Source of the DNA: Gemmata palustris
GTDB lineage: Bacteria; Planctomycetota; Planctomycetia; Gemmatales; Gemmataceae
Assembly: GCF_017939745.1 (NCBI RefSeq)
Contig: NZ_JAGKQQ010000001.1
Span: 372,001-436,000, forward strand
Direction of reading: 5' to 3'
DNA length: 64,000 bases
The notes under the pieces were generated by a model that did no database searches, had not been told where the DNA came from, and saw nothing but the letters and a program-made list of their open reading frames with translations. Of this stretch, positions 32,830-41,948 are shown in pieces (the first letter of the stretch is position 1; every line of letters begins with the position of its first letter). The position numbers were made by a program, and so were the translations under genes.

Positions 32830-34452
32830 ATGAATTCGCGTATGCCCACACCACCTGCTGCACCTGGAGGCGGTCGCGGCTTTGTTACTTCGCCGGTCGC
32901 GGAACGCGCCGCGGTGCTATTGGCCGTCGCACAGGCCGTCGCCGCACACACCGACCTCGGTGCCCTGCTCCGCGACCTCGCCGCCGCGTTGAGCGCCCAC
33001 CTCCCACGTGGTTACCTCAGTTTCGCTCTACTCGAACTCCACTCTCATGCGGGAAAGTTACAGTTCCTCGAACCGCTTGGAGGGACCGCGCCGCCCAAAC
33101 CCGCCGATACGCCGACCGAACTCCCAGCTGCGGAGTCACCGACCGCGCATGTCTGGGGCACTCAAGAACCGTTCTGGCTCGACATTAATGCCGACGGCCG
33201 GTTCCGGATGCTCCGCGCCGCGTTCGCGAAGCAGGGCGTTCGGTGCGCATGCTTCGTACCGCTCACCACCCCGCGGCGCAAACTCGGCGCTATGGGCTTC
33301 ACGAGTTATGTTCCCGTTACGCCTGCCCCGGGAGACATCGATTTCGCGGTTCAAGTCGGCCGACTTGTGGCGCTCGCGGTGGAAGGCGCGCTCACGCGCC
33401 AGGAACTGGAACGCGCCAACGCGCGGCTCGCGGCGGAAAAGCTCTACCTCGAAGAAGAAATTCGCACCGACCGGCGAATGGGCGAGGTCGTCGGCGCGAG
33501 CTTGGCGCTACACGAAGTGCTCCAACAAGTGGGGGTCGTTGCGCCGACCGATTCCGCGGTGCTCATTACGGGCGAGACGGGTACGGGAAAGGAACTCGTC
33601 GCGCGGGCCGTTCACCGATTGAGCGCGCGCCGCGATCGGACCTTCGTGAAGCTCAATTGCGCCGCGATCCCGACGGGCCTGCTCGAAAGCGAACTCTTCG
33701 GGCACGAGAAGGGCGCGTTTACCGGGGCCGTTGAGCGCCGGCTCGGGCGCTTTGAACTAGCGGACGGGGGAACGCTGTTCCTCGACGAAGTGGGTGACAT
33801 TCCCCCGGAACTTCAGCCGAAGTTGCTCCGGGTGCTCCAAGAGCAGGAGTTCGAGCGCCTCGGCAGTGCGAAAACACTCAAAGTGAACGTGCGGTTGGTC
33901 GCCGCCACGCACCGGAACCTCGGGAAGCTAGTCGCGGAGGGGAAGTTCCGGTCGGACCTGTACTACCGGCTACACGTGTTCCCGGTCCACATCCCCGCGC
34001 TCCGGGAACGGCGCGAAGATGTCCCCGAGCTCGTCCGACACTTCGTGGCGCTGTTTGCCCAGCGCTTCGGCAAGAAAATCGAGCGGATCCCGCCCGAGAC
34101 CATGACCGCGCTCGAACGGTACCCCTGGCCGGGGAACGTCCGCGAACTGGAACACTTGATCGAGCGTGCGGTGATCCTCAGCGCGCCCGGGGGTGAACTC
34201 CGCGTCCCACTGAATGATATTATTTTGTCTGATTCGGCTATCGATCATATAGACATGTCTCCTGCCCTTGCGCCGCGAGCGACACTGCTCGAAAGCGAGC
34301 GCGAGTTGATTCGCCGCGCGCTCGACGGGTGCGGGTGGATCATCGGCGGGCCGAACGGCGCCGCGACACAACTCGGTCTGAAGCGCACGACACTTCTTTC
34401 TCGCATGAAAAAAATGGGTTTGACCCGCCCGAAACGTGCGAGTGTCGAATAG
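32830..34452 (+). CDS. GAF-domain sigma-54-dependent transcriptional activator
   Basis: A 540-residue NtrC/FhlA-type activator. Residues about 25-185 form a GAF-like sensory domain. The AAA+ core follows with Walker [15 protein letters not shown] (about 240), the sigma-54-contacting loop [17 protein letters not shown] (about 285-300) and Walker [14 protein letters not shown]. The C-terminus has a Fis-type helix-turn-helix ([20 protein letters not shown]). It has no receiver domain, so a small ligand or redox state is sensed. The last codons overlap a large hairpin. Confidence 0.9.
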   Translation: MNSRMPTPPAAPGGGRGFVTSPVAERAAVLLAVAQAVAAHTDLGALLRDLAAALSAHLPRGYLSFALLELHSHAGKLQFLEPLGGTAPPKPADTPTELPAAESPTAHVWGTQEPFWLDINADGRFRMLRAAFAKQGVRCACFVPLTTPRRKLGAMGFTSYVPVTPAPGDIDFAVQVGRLVALAVEGALTRQELERANARLAAEKLYLEEEIRTDRRMGEVVGASLALHEVLQQVGVVAPTDSAVLITGETGTGKELVARAVHRLSARRDRTFVKLNCAAIPTGLLESELFGHEKGAFTGAVERRLGRFELADGGTLFLDEVGDIPPELQPKLLRVLQEQEFERLGSAKTLKVNVRLVAATHRNLGKLVAEGKFRSDLYYRLHVFPVHIPALRERREDVPELVRHFVALFAQRFGKKIERIPPETMTALERYPWPGNVRELEHLIERAVILSAPGGELRVPLNDIILSDSAIDHIDMSPALAPRATLLESERELIRRALDGCGWIIGGPNGAATQLGLKRTTLLSRMKKMGLTRPKRASVE

Positions 34453-34489
34453 TCGGCACTCGCGCGCCGAAGTGCCGACTATTCGACAC
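34442..34489. terminator. 19-bp perfect hairpin spanning the activator's stop codon
   Basis: GTGTCGAATAGTCGGCACT (34442-34460) and its exact complement (34471-34489) form a long stem with a 10-nt loop. The stop TAG (34450-34452) lies in the left arm. It could end transcription, though no T-run follows. Confidence 0.6.
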
Positions 34490-34670
34490 CGGCATCGACA
34501 CGAACCCTCCAATCCGATCCGACGCCCCGACACTCGTTGTCTCATCGCAACACTTCGCGCTCCAGTTCCTCAAAACGCCCGCGTGTTTCCGATCGGCGGC
34601 CCCGTTGGTATGCGACGTGCAATGAAAGCGCAATGAGCCTCTCGAATTACTTCCTTCATCCGAGGTCGCC

Positions 34671-35717
34671 ATGTCGAGCGTGCGTCGCGGGTTCACGCTG
34701 ATCGAGCTACTGGTGGTGATCGCCATCATCGCGATCCTGATCGGGCTGTTGCTCCCGGCCGTCCAAAAGGTGCGCGAAGCGGCCGCGCGCATGAAGTGCC
34801 AGAACAATCTGAAACAGTTCGGGCTGGCCGCACACAACTACGAATCGACAAACAGCACGCTGCCGCCGACTCAGCACACGACCGTGATCGCGGGCAGCAC
34901 GGTGTCATCCGGGGCGCCGCTCCAGGCACTACTGCTGCCGTACTTTGAACAGGGGAACAAGTTCAATCAGTTCAACATGAACTACAACGTGAACAGCGAC
35001 GCCCCGATTCACGCCTCGATCCCGGCGCTCGCCGGGGCCAACGCCGCGGCCCGCGCCGGCGACGTGCCCGTGTACCTGTGCCCGTCGGACGCTTCGAGCG
35101 AGACCTATTTCGGGGCCGGGCGCCAGAACTACTTCGGGTCCCTCGGCACCTACGCCCAATACCGCGGCAGCGGCGGCACGAACGACGGCATCTTCTCGGT
35201 CCCGTACCCCGCCGCCGGTCAGACCATGAAGGGGATCTCGATCCTGGGCGTCTCCGACGGCACCAGTAACACGGTCATGTTCGCCGAGGTGATGCGATCG
35301 ACGACCGTGTACAACGCGGGCAGCGGCCTGCGCGACCACGCCACCATCATCATCAACAGCAGCAACACCGGGTACAACGAGACCGACGGTACGGCGATCA
35401 GCATGTGCGCCGACGGCAGCAACTGGAGCAGCTCCATCAAGTACGTCGGTTACCAGTATTACCGGAACCTGCCGTCGAACTTCCTGTTCACACACACACT
35501 CCCGGTCAACTGGAACAAGAAGTCGCCGGCCAACCAACGGTACAGTTGCGGCAGCACGTCATTCGCGTCCATGCACATCGCGGCCAGTAGCTACCACACC
35601 GGCGGGGCGAACGCGTGCATGGCCGACGGGAGCGTGCGGTTCGTAAACGACTCGATCGCGTTCACGAACTGGCGCGCAATGGGCACGCGGGCCGGCGGCG
35701 AAGTTATCTCGGAGTGA
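34671..35717 (+). CDS. DUF1559 pseudopilin-like protein
   Basis: A 348-residue protein with a type IV pilin-like leader [20 protein letters not shown]: basic residues, G/F cleavage point, Glu at position 5 of the mature protein and a hydrophobic helix. The C-terminal H-X9-DG domain reads [18 protein letters not shown], standard for DUF1559, a very large planctomycete family. It is probably a minor pseudopilin or surface protein. CGAGG precedes the ATG. Confidence 0.93.
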   Translation: MSSVRRGFTLIELLVVIAIIAILIGLLLPAVQKVREAAARMKCQNNLKQFGLAAHNYESTNSTLPPTQHTTVIAGSTVSSGAPLQALLLPYFEQGNKFNQFNMNYNVNSDAPIHASIPALAGANAAARAGDVPVYLCPSDASSETYFGAGRQNYFGSLGTYAQYRGSGGTNDGIFSVPYPAAGQTMKGISILGVSDGTSNTVMFAEVMRSTTVYNAGSGLRDHATIIINSSNTGYNETDGTAISMCADGSNWSSSIKYVGYQYYRNLPSNFLFTHTLPVNWNKKSPANQRYSCGSTSFASMHIAASSYHTGGANACMADGSVRFVNDSIAFTNWRAMGTRAGGEVISE

Positions 35718-35735
35718 GTCCCCCAAACACCACAC

Positions 35736-35768
35736 GCCCGCGGCACGTGCCGCGGGCGGTTTTATTTC
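35736..35768 (+). terminator. Rho-independent terminator
   Basis: CGCCCGCGGCA (35736-35746) pairs with TGCCGCGGGCG (35749-35759), followed by GTTTTATTT. It lies 18 bp after the DUF1559 stop. Confidence 0.85.
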
Positions 35769-35792
35769 CTTACCCCTCTGGGTGCGTCCCAA

Positions 35793-36200
35793 ATGAACCG
35801 CTTCGCGCTTTTCTTCCTCGGCACACTCGCCCTCGCCGGTTGCTCGTCGAGTCAAAGTCAATCTACGTCGCAAAGCCCGGGAACGGACGCGGTCCTGCAC
35901 GAGGTGGGCGGCCTCATCCAGATGTGCAGTGGCGAGACCGGTAAGGGGCCGAAAAAGGCCGCGGACTTGGCGAAGTACCAGAACGGCTACCCGCTGGGGT
36001 TCCAAGCCGTGCAATCCGGTGAAGTCGTCGTCGTGTGGGGCGCGAAGATCGGCGGTGAAGGCGAGGCCGCGTCCGGCCCCGCGCATGTAATCGCATACGA
36101 AAAGAAAACACCCACCGAAGGCGGGTGGGTGCTGTTCCAGAACGCGACAACCAAGCAAATGTCGGCCGGTGATTTCGCTTCCGCACCGAAAGCACAATAA
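35793..36200 (+). CDS. Small lipoprotein next to DUF1559
   Basis: A 135-residue protein with a lipobox signal: MNRFALFFLGTLALAGCSSS, cleavage before Cys16. The rest is a compact domain with HEVGGLIQMCSGETGKGPKK and YPLGFQAVQSGEVVVVWGAK. Genes of this type commonly follow DUF1559 genes in planctomycetes. It may pair with the pseudopilin at the envelope. A strong terminator separates the two, so it may have its own promoter. Confidence 0.82.
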   Translation: MNRFALFFLGTLALAGCSSSQSQSTSQSPGTDAVLHEVGGLIQMCSGETGKGPKKAADLAKYQNGYPLGFQAVQSGEVVVVWGAKIGGEGEAASGPAHVIAYEKKTPTEGGWVLFQNATTKQMSAGDFASAPKAQ

Positions 36201-36202
36201 GG

Positions 36203-37666
36203 CTACTTCACTTCCATCACTTCGCTCGCGCGTTCGGTGCGGTCGAGAATGCTGACCATCACGCGAGTCTTCTCCGCGATGGGAAGAATCGCCGTGCCAT
36301 CCGCAGCCAAACCGTGAACACTCGTGGTCCACGCATCGCCTGTGAGTGTTCGCACAACAACGAACCGCGTGCCGGCCCCCGCCTTGACGCGAAGCACGGG
36401 CTTGCCGTCAATCGTGTCGCGAGTGACTTCGGGCTTCACGGGTGGCTTCCCCTGTGCGAGCCAGGGTGTTTCCGGGACGAGTGCGGGTTCCGAATAGGTT
36501 TTCTTCAATTCGTCTGCGACCCCGCCGGAATTGCGTACAAGGGCCTTCATGCTGAAGTGAATCGTACCGTCCGTGTTCTTCTGCTTTCGCGTGATCGCGA
36601 TCTGATCGGCGACTTCCTTCGAGGGCCACCCTTTCTCCAGCCCCGTAACGCGGCTCGTGTACAATCCCGGCCACAGGTGCCGGTTCTTGGTGTTCTCACC
36701 CGCCCACCAGTTGAGCAACTTCGGAAAGCTCTGCTTTTCCTGGGCAATTGGCCAGTAGAGTTGTGGCGTGAAATAGTCTACCCACCCCTCGTTGAGCCAC
36801 AATTTAGCGTCCGCGTAGAGGTCCGCGAACTGGTCCAAACCCGCAATGCCTGTGGGATACCCCGGGCGCCAGACCCCGAACGGGCTGATCCCCACTTTCA
36901 CCCACGGCTTCGCCTTCTTCGTCTCGGTGTACATCCTCTGTACGAAAGTGTTTACGGCATCGCGACGCCAGTCGTCGCGGTTCAGTTTTCCGCCGGCCTT
37001 TTGGTACACCTCCCAGGTGTCGTCGTCGGGAAACGCGATGATCTTCCCGTCCGTGCCTTTCTCCTTGTACGGGTAGAAGTAATCGTCGATGTGAATGCCG
37101 TCGATGTCGTATCGCTTCACCACATCAAGGACGACGGCGACCGAACGGTCCTGCACTTCGGTGTTCGTCGGGTTCATCCAGAAGTGCGTGCCGTAAGGCT
37201 TCGCAAGGTCCGGTCTCGTTTTGGTAATGTGGTCGGCGGGCGCTGGGGACTTCGCCGACGGGTGCCGCGCCCGGTACGGGTTGAACCACGCATGCAGTTC
37301 TAAACCGCGTTTGTGGGCCTCTTCGACCACGAACGCGAGTGGGTCGTACCCCGGTGATTTGCCCAGCGAACCCGTCAGGTACTCGCTCCACGGCTCCAGT
37401 TTCGATTCGTAGAGCGAATCAGCCATCGGCCGGACCTGGAATATGACCGCGTTGAGCTTCAGTTCCACTGCTTTGTCGAGAATCGCGAGCAGTTCGGCTT
37501 TCTGCTTCTCGGCAGGAAGGCCCGGCTTGCTCGGCCAGTCGATGTTCGAGACAGTAGCGACCCAGACCCCACGGAACTCGCGTTTCAGCGGTGGTGGCCC
37601 GTCTACAGCCCCAGAAATGGGCGCGCCAAGGCCGAGGGCAATGAGCCCGACCAAAAACCGGCACAT
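36203..37666 (-). CDS. GHL10 glycosyl-hydrolase-like protein
   Basis: A 487-residue exported protein with a signal peptide and a TIM-barrel of the GHL10 (DUF187, family-10-like glycosidase) type: FRGVWVATVSNIDWPSKPGL, AVIFQVRPMADSLYESKLEP and LELHAWFNPYRA. A C-terminal beta domain follows after about residue 370. The gene starts 10 bp after the MurQ-fusion stop, so it is part of the same operon. Family members hydrolyse glycans including denuded peptidoglycan strands, which fits the MurNAc-phosphate context. Confidence 0.86.
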   Translation of the reverse strand: MCRFLVGLIALGLGAPISGAVDGPPPLKREFRGVWVATVSNIDWPSKPGLPAEKQKAELLAILDKAVELKLNAVIFQVRPMADSLYESKLEPWSEYLTGSLGKSPGYDPLAFVVEEAHKRGLELHAWFNPYRARHPSAKSPAPADHITKTRPDLAKPYGTHFWMNPTNTEVQDRSVAVVLDVVKRYDIDGIHIDDYFYPYKEKGTDGKIIAFPDDDTWEVYQKAGGKLNRDDWRRDAVNTFVQRMYTETKKAKPWVKVGISPFGVWRPGYPTGIAGLDQFADLYADAKLWLNEGWVDYFTPQLYWPIAQEKQSFPKLLNWWAGENTKNRHLWPGLYTSRVTGLEKGWPSKEVADQIAITRKQKNTDGTIHFSMKALVRNSGGVADELKKTYSEPALVPETPWLAQGKPPVKPEVTRDTIDGKPVLRVKAGAGTRFVVVRTLTGDAWTTSVHGLAADGTAILPIAEKTRVMVSILDRTERASEVMEVK

Positions 37667-37676
37667 AACGAATCTC

Positions 37677-39545
37677 TCAAGAGGGAACGGAAATGCGGTC
37701 GAGAGCGAGACGAACCGCGCCTTCGGCCGGTTCGCGAACGAGTGTTACGGGAGCTGCGGTCAACCCGCGCTCCGAAAGGGCAGCCAGGAACCGCTCGCGG
37801 TAGCCGGGGCCGGAAACGAGTAACCCGCCCGCAAGCGCGACCGGGAACGAGGCCCCCAAATCGAGCGCGCGTGCGGCAGCAGCGGCAGCGGCCGCGAGTT
37901 CGCTCGCGGCTTCGCGAACGATGCTGTCCGCGACCGGATCGCCACTCTCGGCCGCTTCCAACACGACTGGCGCGAGTGCAGCAAGCGACGCCCGGTCGCC
38001 CCCACGGTAAACCACACCAACAAGTTCTTGCGGGCGTTTCAATCCGAGGGCCGCGAGCAAGCGGTCGGTGAGCGGCGTGACGGGTGCCCGACCGTCGGCC
38101 GAGCGCGCTGCGGCACGAAGACCGGCGAGCGCGATCGCGTAGCCGCTCCCTTCGTCACCGAGGAGCGGCCCCCACCCGCCCGAACGCGCGGTCCGGCCGT
38201 CAGCACAGCGGGCAAACGCCATCGACCCGGTGCCCGCGACGATCGCGACCCCGGCACCGTTCGGCGTACCCGCCGCCAGGAGCAGCGCCGCATCTTCAAT
38301 TACATCAACGGCTTCAGCTAATTTGGCTCGGGCTGCCCATTCCCGCACGATTTCCTGGTCCCCGGGACGCCCGGCCCCGGCCAACCCGAGACACGCAGCC
38401 CGAACCGGTTGGCGCGACCGCCCGGCCGCCGTGAACGCCCGCGTGGTGGCTTCGTCGAGCGCGGCGAGCGCGCTGGAAGTGCCGACCGCGTGGCGGTTCG
38501 ATGGGCCGGCTTCCCCGCGCCCCAGTGCCTTCCAACCGTCTGCCGTGCGTGCCGCAAGCAACACGATGGTGCTGGTTCCACCGCCGTCGATGCCGAGAAC
38601 AAGTTGTTCCGCGCCCGTCTTGGTGTACCCGTTACCGTGATGTTTGCCGTTTTTGCCGTTCGCCCCCACCGCGGCGCGTACCAAACCGTTCGCTTTTCGC
38701 AACCGTTCGCGGGCCTCTTCCGCAGAAACGCCGGCCAATTGCGAAACGAGGGCCGTTTTGAGTTCGCGCCCGCAGTTATTGAGAAGCACGTCCGCCGCAG
38801 ATTGGTCGAGTCCAGTCGCTTCGCGCACGATGCGATTCGTGCGGACCTTCAGCTTCTCATTGGTGGCGCGCAGGTCCACCATCAAGTTGCCGTAAGTCTT
38901 GCCGAGTCGGACCATTGCGCCCGTGCTAAGGATGTTCAGCACGAGCTTCGTCGCGGTGCCGGCTTTCAACCGTGTGGAGCCACTCAGGATCTCGGGGCCG
39001 ACAACGGGTGCAATCGCGAGATCGGCACACGAACTGACTTCCGAATCGTGATTGCAGGAAAGCCCAATGGTAAACGCGCCAAGTTTGCGCGCACAGCTAA
39101 TTGCAGCTAGAGCATACGGCGTGCGCCCGCTACTCGCGATTCCGACCAGCACGTCAGCGGACGTCAGGGCAATAGCCGCGAGGTCACTCTCCGCGAGGTC
39201 GGCGCGGTCCTCGGCCCCCTCGATCGCACGTGTGAGAGCGCTTGGCCCGCCCGCAATGAGCCCAACTACAAGCCCCTGAGGTGCGTTAAATGTTGGGGGG
39301 CACTCGCTTGCGTCAAGAACCCCGAGCCGCCCGGAAGTGCCCGCACCAATATAGATGAGGCGCCCGCCGGCGCGCAAACGGTCGGTAATCACCTCCACCG
39401 CGCGGGCGATCGGTTCCGCCTGCGAAGCAACGGCCGGGATGATCTTCGCGTCCTCTGTACACATCAACCGAACGAACTGAAGCGCGGAGAGTTCGTCCAG
39501 TTCAGACGAGGCCGGGTTCCGTGCTTCGGTTTGAAGGTGATCCAT
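37677..39545 (-). CDS. murQ: MurQ etherase fused to BadF/BcrA-type amino-sugar kinase
   Basis: A 622-residue two-domain enzyme. Residues about 1-295 are N-acetylmuramic acid 6-phosphate etherase (SIS fold) with YIGAGTSGRLGVLDASECPP, catalytic Glu in the SEC motif, and ITDRLRAGGRLIYIGAG. After a glycine/asparagine linker, residues about 318-622 are an ASKHA kinase (ATPase BadF/BcrA family, GlcNAc or MurNAc kinase-like): VLGIDGGGTSTIVLLA, GLAGAGRPG and AIVAGTGSMAF. Fusion would phosphorylate and then cleave MurNAc sugars. It sits between a sodium symporter and a glycosidase. Confidence 0.9.
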   Translation of the reverse strand: MDHLQTEARNPASSELDELSALQFVRLMCTEDAKIIPAVASQAEPIARAVEVITDRLRAGGRLIYIGAGTSGRLGVLDASECPPTFNAPQGLVVGLIAGGPSALTRAIEGAEDRADLAESDLAAIALTSADVLVGIASSGRTPYALAAISCARKLGAFTIGLSCNHDSEVSSCADLAIAPVVGPEILSGSTRLKAGTATKLVLNILSTGAMVRLGKTYGNLMVDLRATNEKLKVRTNRIVREATGLDQSAADVLLNNCGRELKTALVSQLAGVSAEEARERLRKANGLVRAAVGANGKNGKHHGNGYTKTGAEQLVLGIDGGGTSTIVLLAARTADGWKALGRGEAGPSNRHAVGTSSALAALDEATTRAFTAAGRSRQPVRAACLGLAGAGRPGDQEIVREWAARAKLAEAVDVIEDAALLLAAGTPNGAGVAIVAGTGSMAFARCADGRTARSGGWGPLLGDEGSGYAIALAGLRAAARSADGRAPVTPLTDRLLAALGLKRPQELVGVVYRGGDRASLAALAPVVLEAAESGDPVADSIVREAASELAAAAAAAARALDLGASFPVALAGGLLVSGPGYRERFLAALSERGLTAAPVTLVREPAEGAVRLALDRISVPS

Positions 39546-39811
39546 TGATTAAACCGACCACCGAAATGGTCGCCGCAGCTCGTTCGAGTTACCTAATTCG
39601 TTGTGTTTCGGCTATGCAACAGACATGCCGCACCGGGCAATCTTGTGGAGTGCTTGATACTCATGAGTGAATCACAGATCCGCCACCGCAATTGACGCAA
39701 ACGGCAGACTTTCATCTCGCAGCTTGAGAGCTTCTGCGGGTGTCACGTCCCTCACTACAGCCGTTGACATTAATAGTGAGTTCGCATCTGTGCGACAGAC
39801 TCAATCTGCTA
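39546..39811. other. Intergenic region
   Basis: No gene, hairpin or repeat of note is seen in these 266 bases between the symporter and the MurQ-fusion gene. Confidence 0.4.
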
Positions 39812-41332
39812 TTACGATTTCACCTCGCGCGGCACGAACACGTTCCAGATAAGGGCCGTCAGAATCGTCGTTCCGGCCCCGATAGGGGCGAACCACGGAA
39901 ACGCGAGCAGCCGCTCCTTATAGAACACCGGCACCCACGTCGGAAGATCGGTCGTTAATCCGGTGGACGGTAACCAGAGCGCGAGGACGGTCAGGAACCC
40001 GCACACCAACCCGGCGAGCGCGGCCCGCGACGCAACCAGCGTTCGCATGGTGCCGAGGAGGAACAATCCGAGCAGCAAACCCATCGTAAGGCCCGCGACC
40101 TCGAGCACCCGCTCGACCACGCTCTTGTTCCCACCGAGTTTGTACGCGGCGTAAGCCACTCCCATTTGTGCCACGCCCCACACGGCCGTCATCACGCGCG
40201 ACAGCGTCACGTACCGCCGCTCCGAGTGCCCCGGGCGCAGCGGCCGGTAGAAATCAGTAATAACTGCGTTCGCGGAACTGTTCAGCGACGACGACAGCGT
40301 AGACATCGCCGCCGCCAGCACCGCGGCGACCAGCACCCCGACCACACCGATCGGCAACTTCGTCACGATGAACAGGCCGAACACTTCGTCGTTGCGCACT
40401 TTCTCGGGCAAATCGAACCCGCCGGCGCGATTCAGCAGGAACATCCCGACGCCGACGGACAGGAAGAGCAGGAACTGCGCGAAGACAACGAACCCGCTCA
40501 GTACGAGCGCGAACCGCGCTTGCTTTAGTGACTTCGCGCAGAGGTAGCGCTGCACCATGAGTTGATCGGCCCCGTGACTCGCCATCGAGAACACCGAGCC
40601 GCCGATGATTCCGGCCCAGATGTTCAGCGCGACCGTTGGCTCGAAGACCGTGTCAATCACTTTGAATTTGCCCGCGGCTTCGCCCTCAATGAGAAACTGG
40701 TCCCACCCACCTGGGAGCAACTTCAGTACGAAAATTCCCGCGAGAACCGCGCCTGCGATCTTGATGACGAACTGGATCAGGTCGGTCCAGATGACGGCCT
40801 TCATGCCGCCGAGGTAGGTGTAAACGATGGTGACCGCCCCCACGACCACGATCGCCGGAACGATGCCGCCCAACACGAATTGCAGGAGCATCGCGGTGAG
40901 GAAAATGCGCAGCCCGTCCGCTACCGTCCGCGTCAGGAGGAACAGACCGCTCGCGACGCGCTGCACGGACGGATCGAACCGCTGCTTCAACACCTCATAC
41001 GCACTGAACAGTTCGCCGTTCATGTACTGCGGGAGCAGCAGCCACGCGACGATGCACCGACCGATGATGTAACCGAACGAGAGTTGCAGGAAAGTGAGGT
41101 TTCCGCCCTTCGGGTCGAACGCGACCCCGGGCACGCTCAAGAACGTGACCGCACTCGTCTCGGTCGCCACGATCGAGACCAGGATCATGAACCAGCCGAC
41201 GTTGCGCCCGCCGACAAAGTAGGTACGCAGATCCTTCTGCGCGCGGGTGAACCACACACCGAGGAGCGTCATCCCGAGAATGTAAACCGCAATAATGGTC
41301 AGATCGAGCGCGGAAAGTTGGGGCATCGGCAA
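39812..41332 (-). CDS. Sodium:solute symporter (SSS family)
   Basis: A 506-residue integral membrane transporter with about 13 hydrophobic helices. Family signatures include FVGGRNVGWFMILVSIVATE and GVAFDPKGGNLTFLQLSFGY near helices 2-3, and ADQLMVQRYLCAKSLKQAR in the middle. It would import a solute with Na+, most probably the MurNAc or anhydro-sugar handled by the downstream MurQ-kinase enzyme. Transcribed in the same direction as that gene but 266 bp apart. Confidence 0.9.
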   Translation of the reverse strand: MPMPQLSALDLTIIAVYILGMTLLGVWFTRAQKDLRTYFVGGRNVGWFMILVSIVATETSAVTFLSVPGVAFDPKGGNLTFLQLSFGYIIGRCIVAWLLLPQYMNGELFSAYEVLKQRFDPSVQRVASGLFLLTRTVADGLRIFLTAMLLQFVLGGIVPAIVVVGAVTIVYTYLGGMKAVIWTDLIQFVIKIAGAVLAGIFVLKLLPGGWDQFLIEGEAAGKFKVIDTVFEPTVALNIWAGIIGGSVFSMASHGADQLMVQRYLCAKSLKQARFALVLSGFVVFAQFLLFLSVGVGMFLLNRAGGFDLPEKVRNDEVFGLFIVTKLPIGVVGVLVAAVLAAAMSTLSSSLNSSANAVITDFYRPLRPGHSERRYVTLSRVMTAVWGVAQMGVAYAAYKLGGNKSVVERVLEVAGLTMGLLLGLFLLGTMRTLVASRAALAGLVCGFLTVLALWLPSTGLTTDLPTWVPVFYKERLLAFPWFAPIGAGTTILTALIWNVFVPREVKS

Positions 41333-41948
41333 TCCCGGGCGTGAGCGGCATTAACCCACTCACCGCGTCGAACAACTGGGTATGATTTCGCAATTCTCAA
41401 TGCGAACCGCGTGCCGAAGCAAACTACGACTCGCGCAGGAACTTGTTTGCGTCAGAAGCGCGTGCGACTCGAGGTGTTCGCAGTTCAGCAGCTTATTGGC
41501 GGCTCTGCGGTTCGTCCGAGATCGTTCTTCGTACCCGTCACGTCACTCGCTCTCCCGGTCTTGGCTCAGCCCCGACCACAAGGGATAGCCCAAACCGTCA
41601 CCCGCGACATTAGCGACGTGTACCAAGATCGGCCGAACCAAACTGGGTTCGGAACTGCCTCGTCCGGCTCGTCGCTAAAAAGTAACCGATAATTTGCCCC
41701 GAGGAGCACATCCATCAACAAGAGCAATCGTTCGGAGCGCTCCAAAATAAAGGGCCAAGTTCCCTGTACTATCGCCGCCGCCGCGCTCGCGCTGAAAAAA
41801 ATGCTATCTTCCTGCCGTACCTCTTGCGACCAGTCGTTCGCCCGCAAACGTGCGTACCCATCGGGTTCGGCCGCTCCGACCGATCGGGTATGAAGTCACT
41901 GTCGCGGAAGATCGTTCGACCCGGTCCTCAATCTTCCGCGAGGGCGCG
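41333..41948. other. Intergenic region
   Basis: About 600 bases with no supported gene. A 93-codon minus-strand frame (41566-41847) is open but has no recognisable content. The region probably holds the promoter of the operon starting at 41949. Confidence 0.4.

Noticed and set aside
41566-41847. A 93-codon minus-strand frame in the gap before the collagen-like gene
   Set aside because: No ribosome binding site, no domain pattern, and the composition is not like neighbouring genes.
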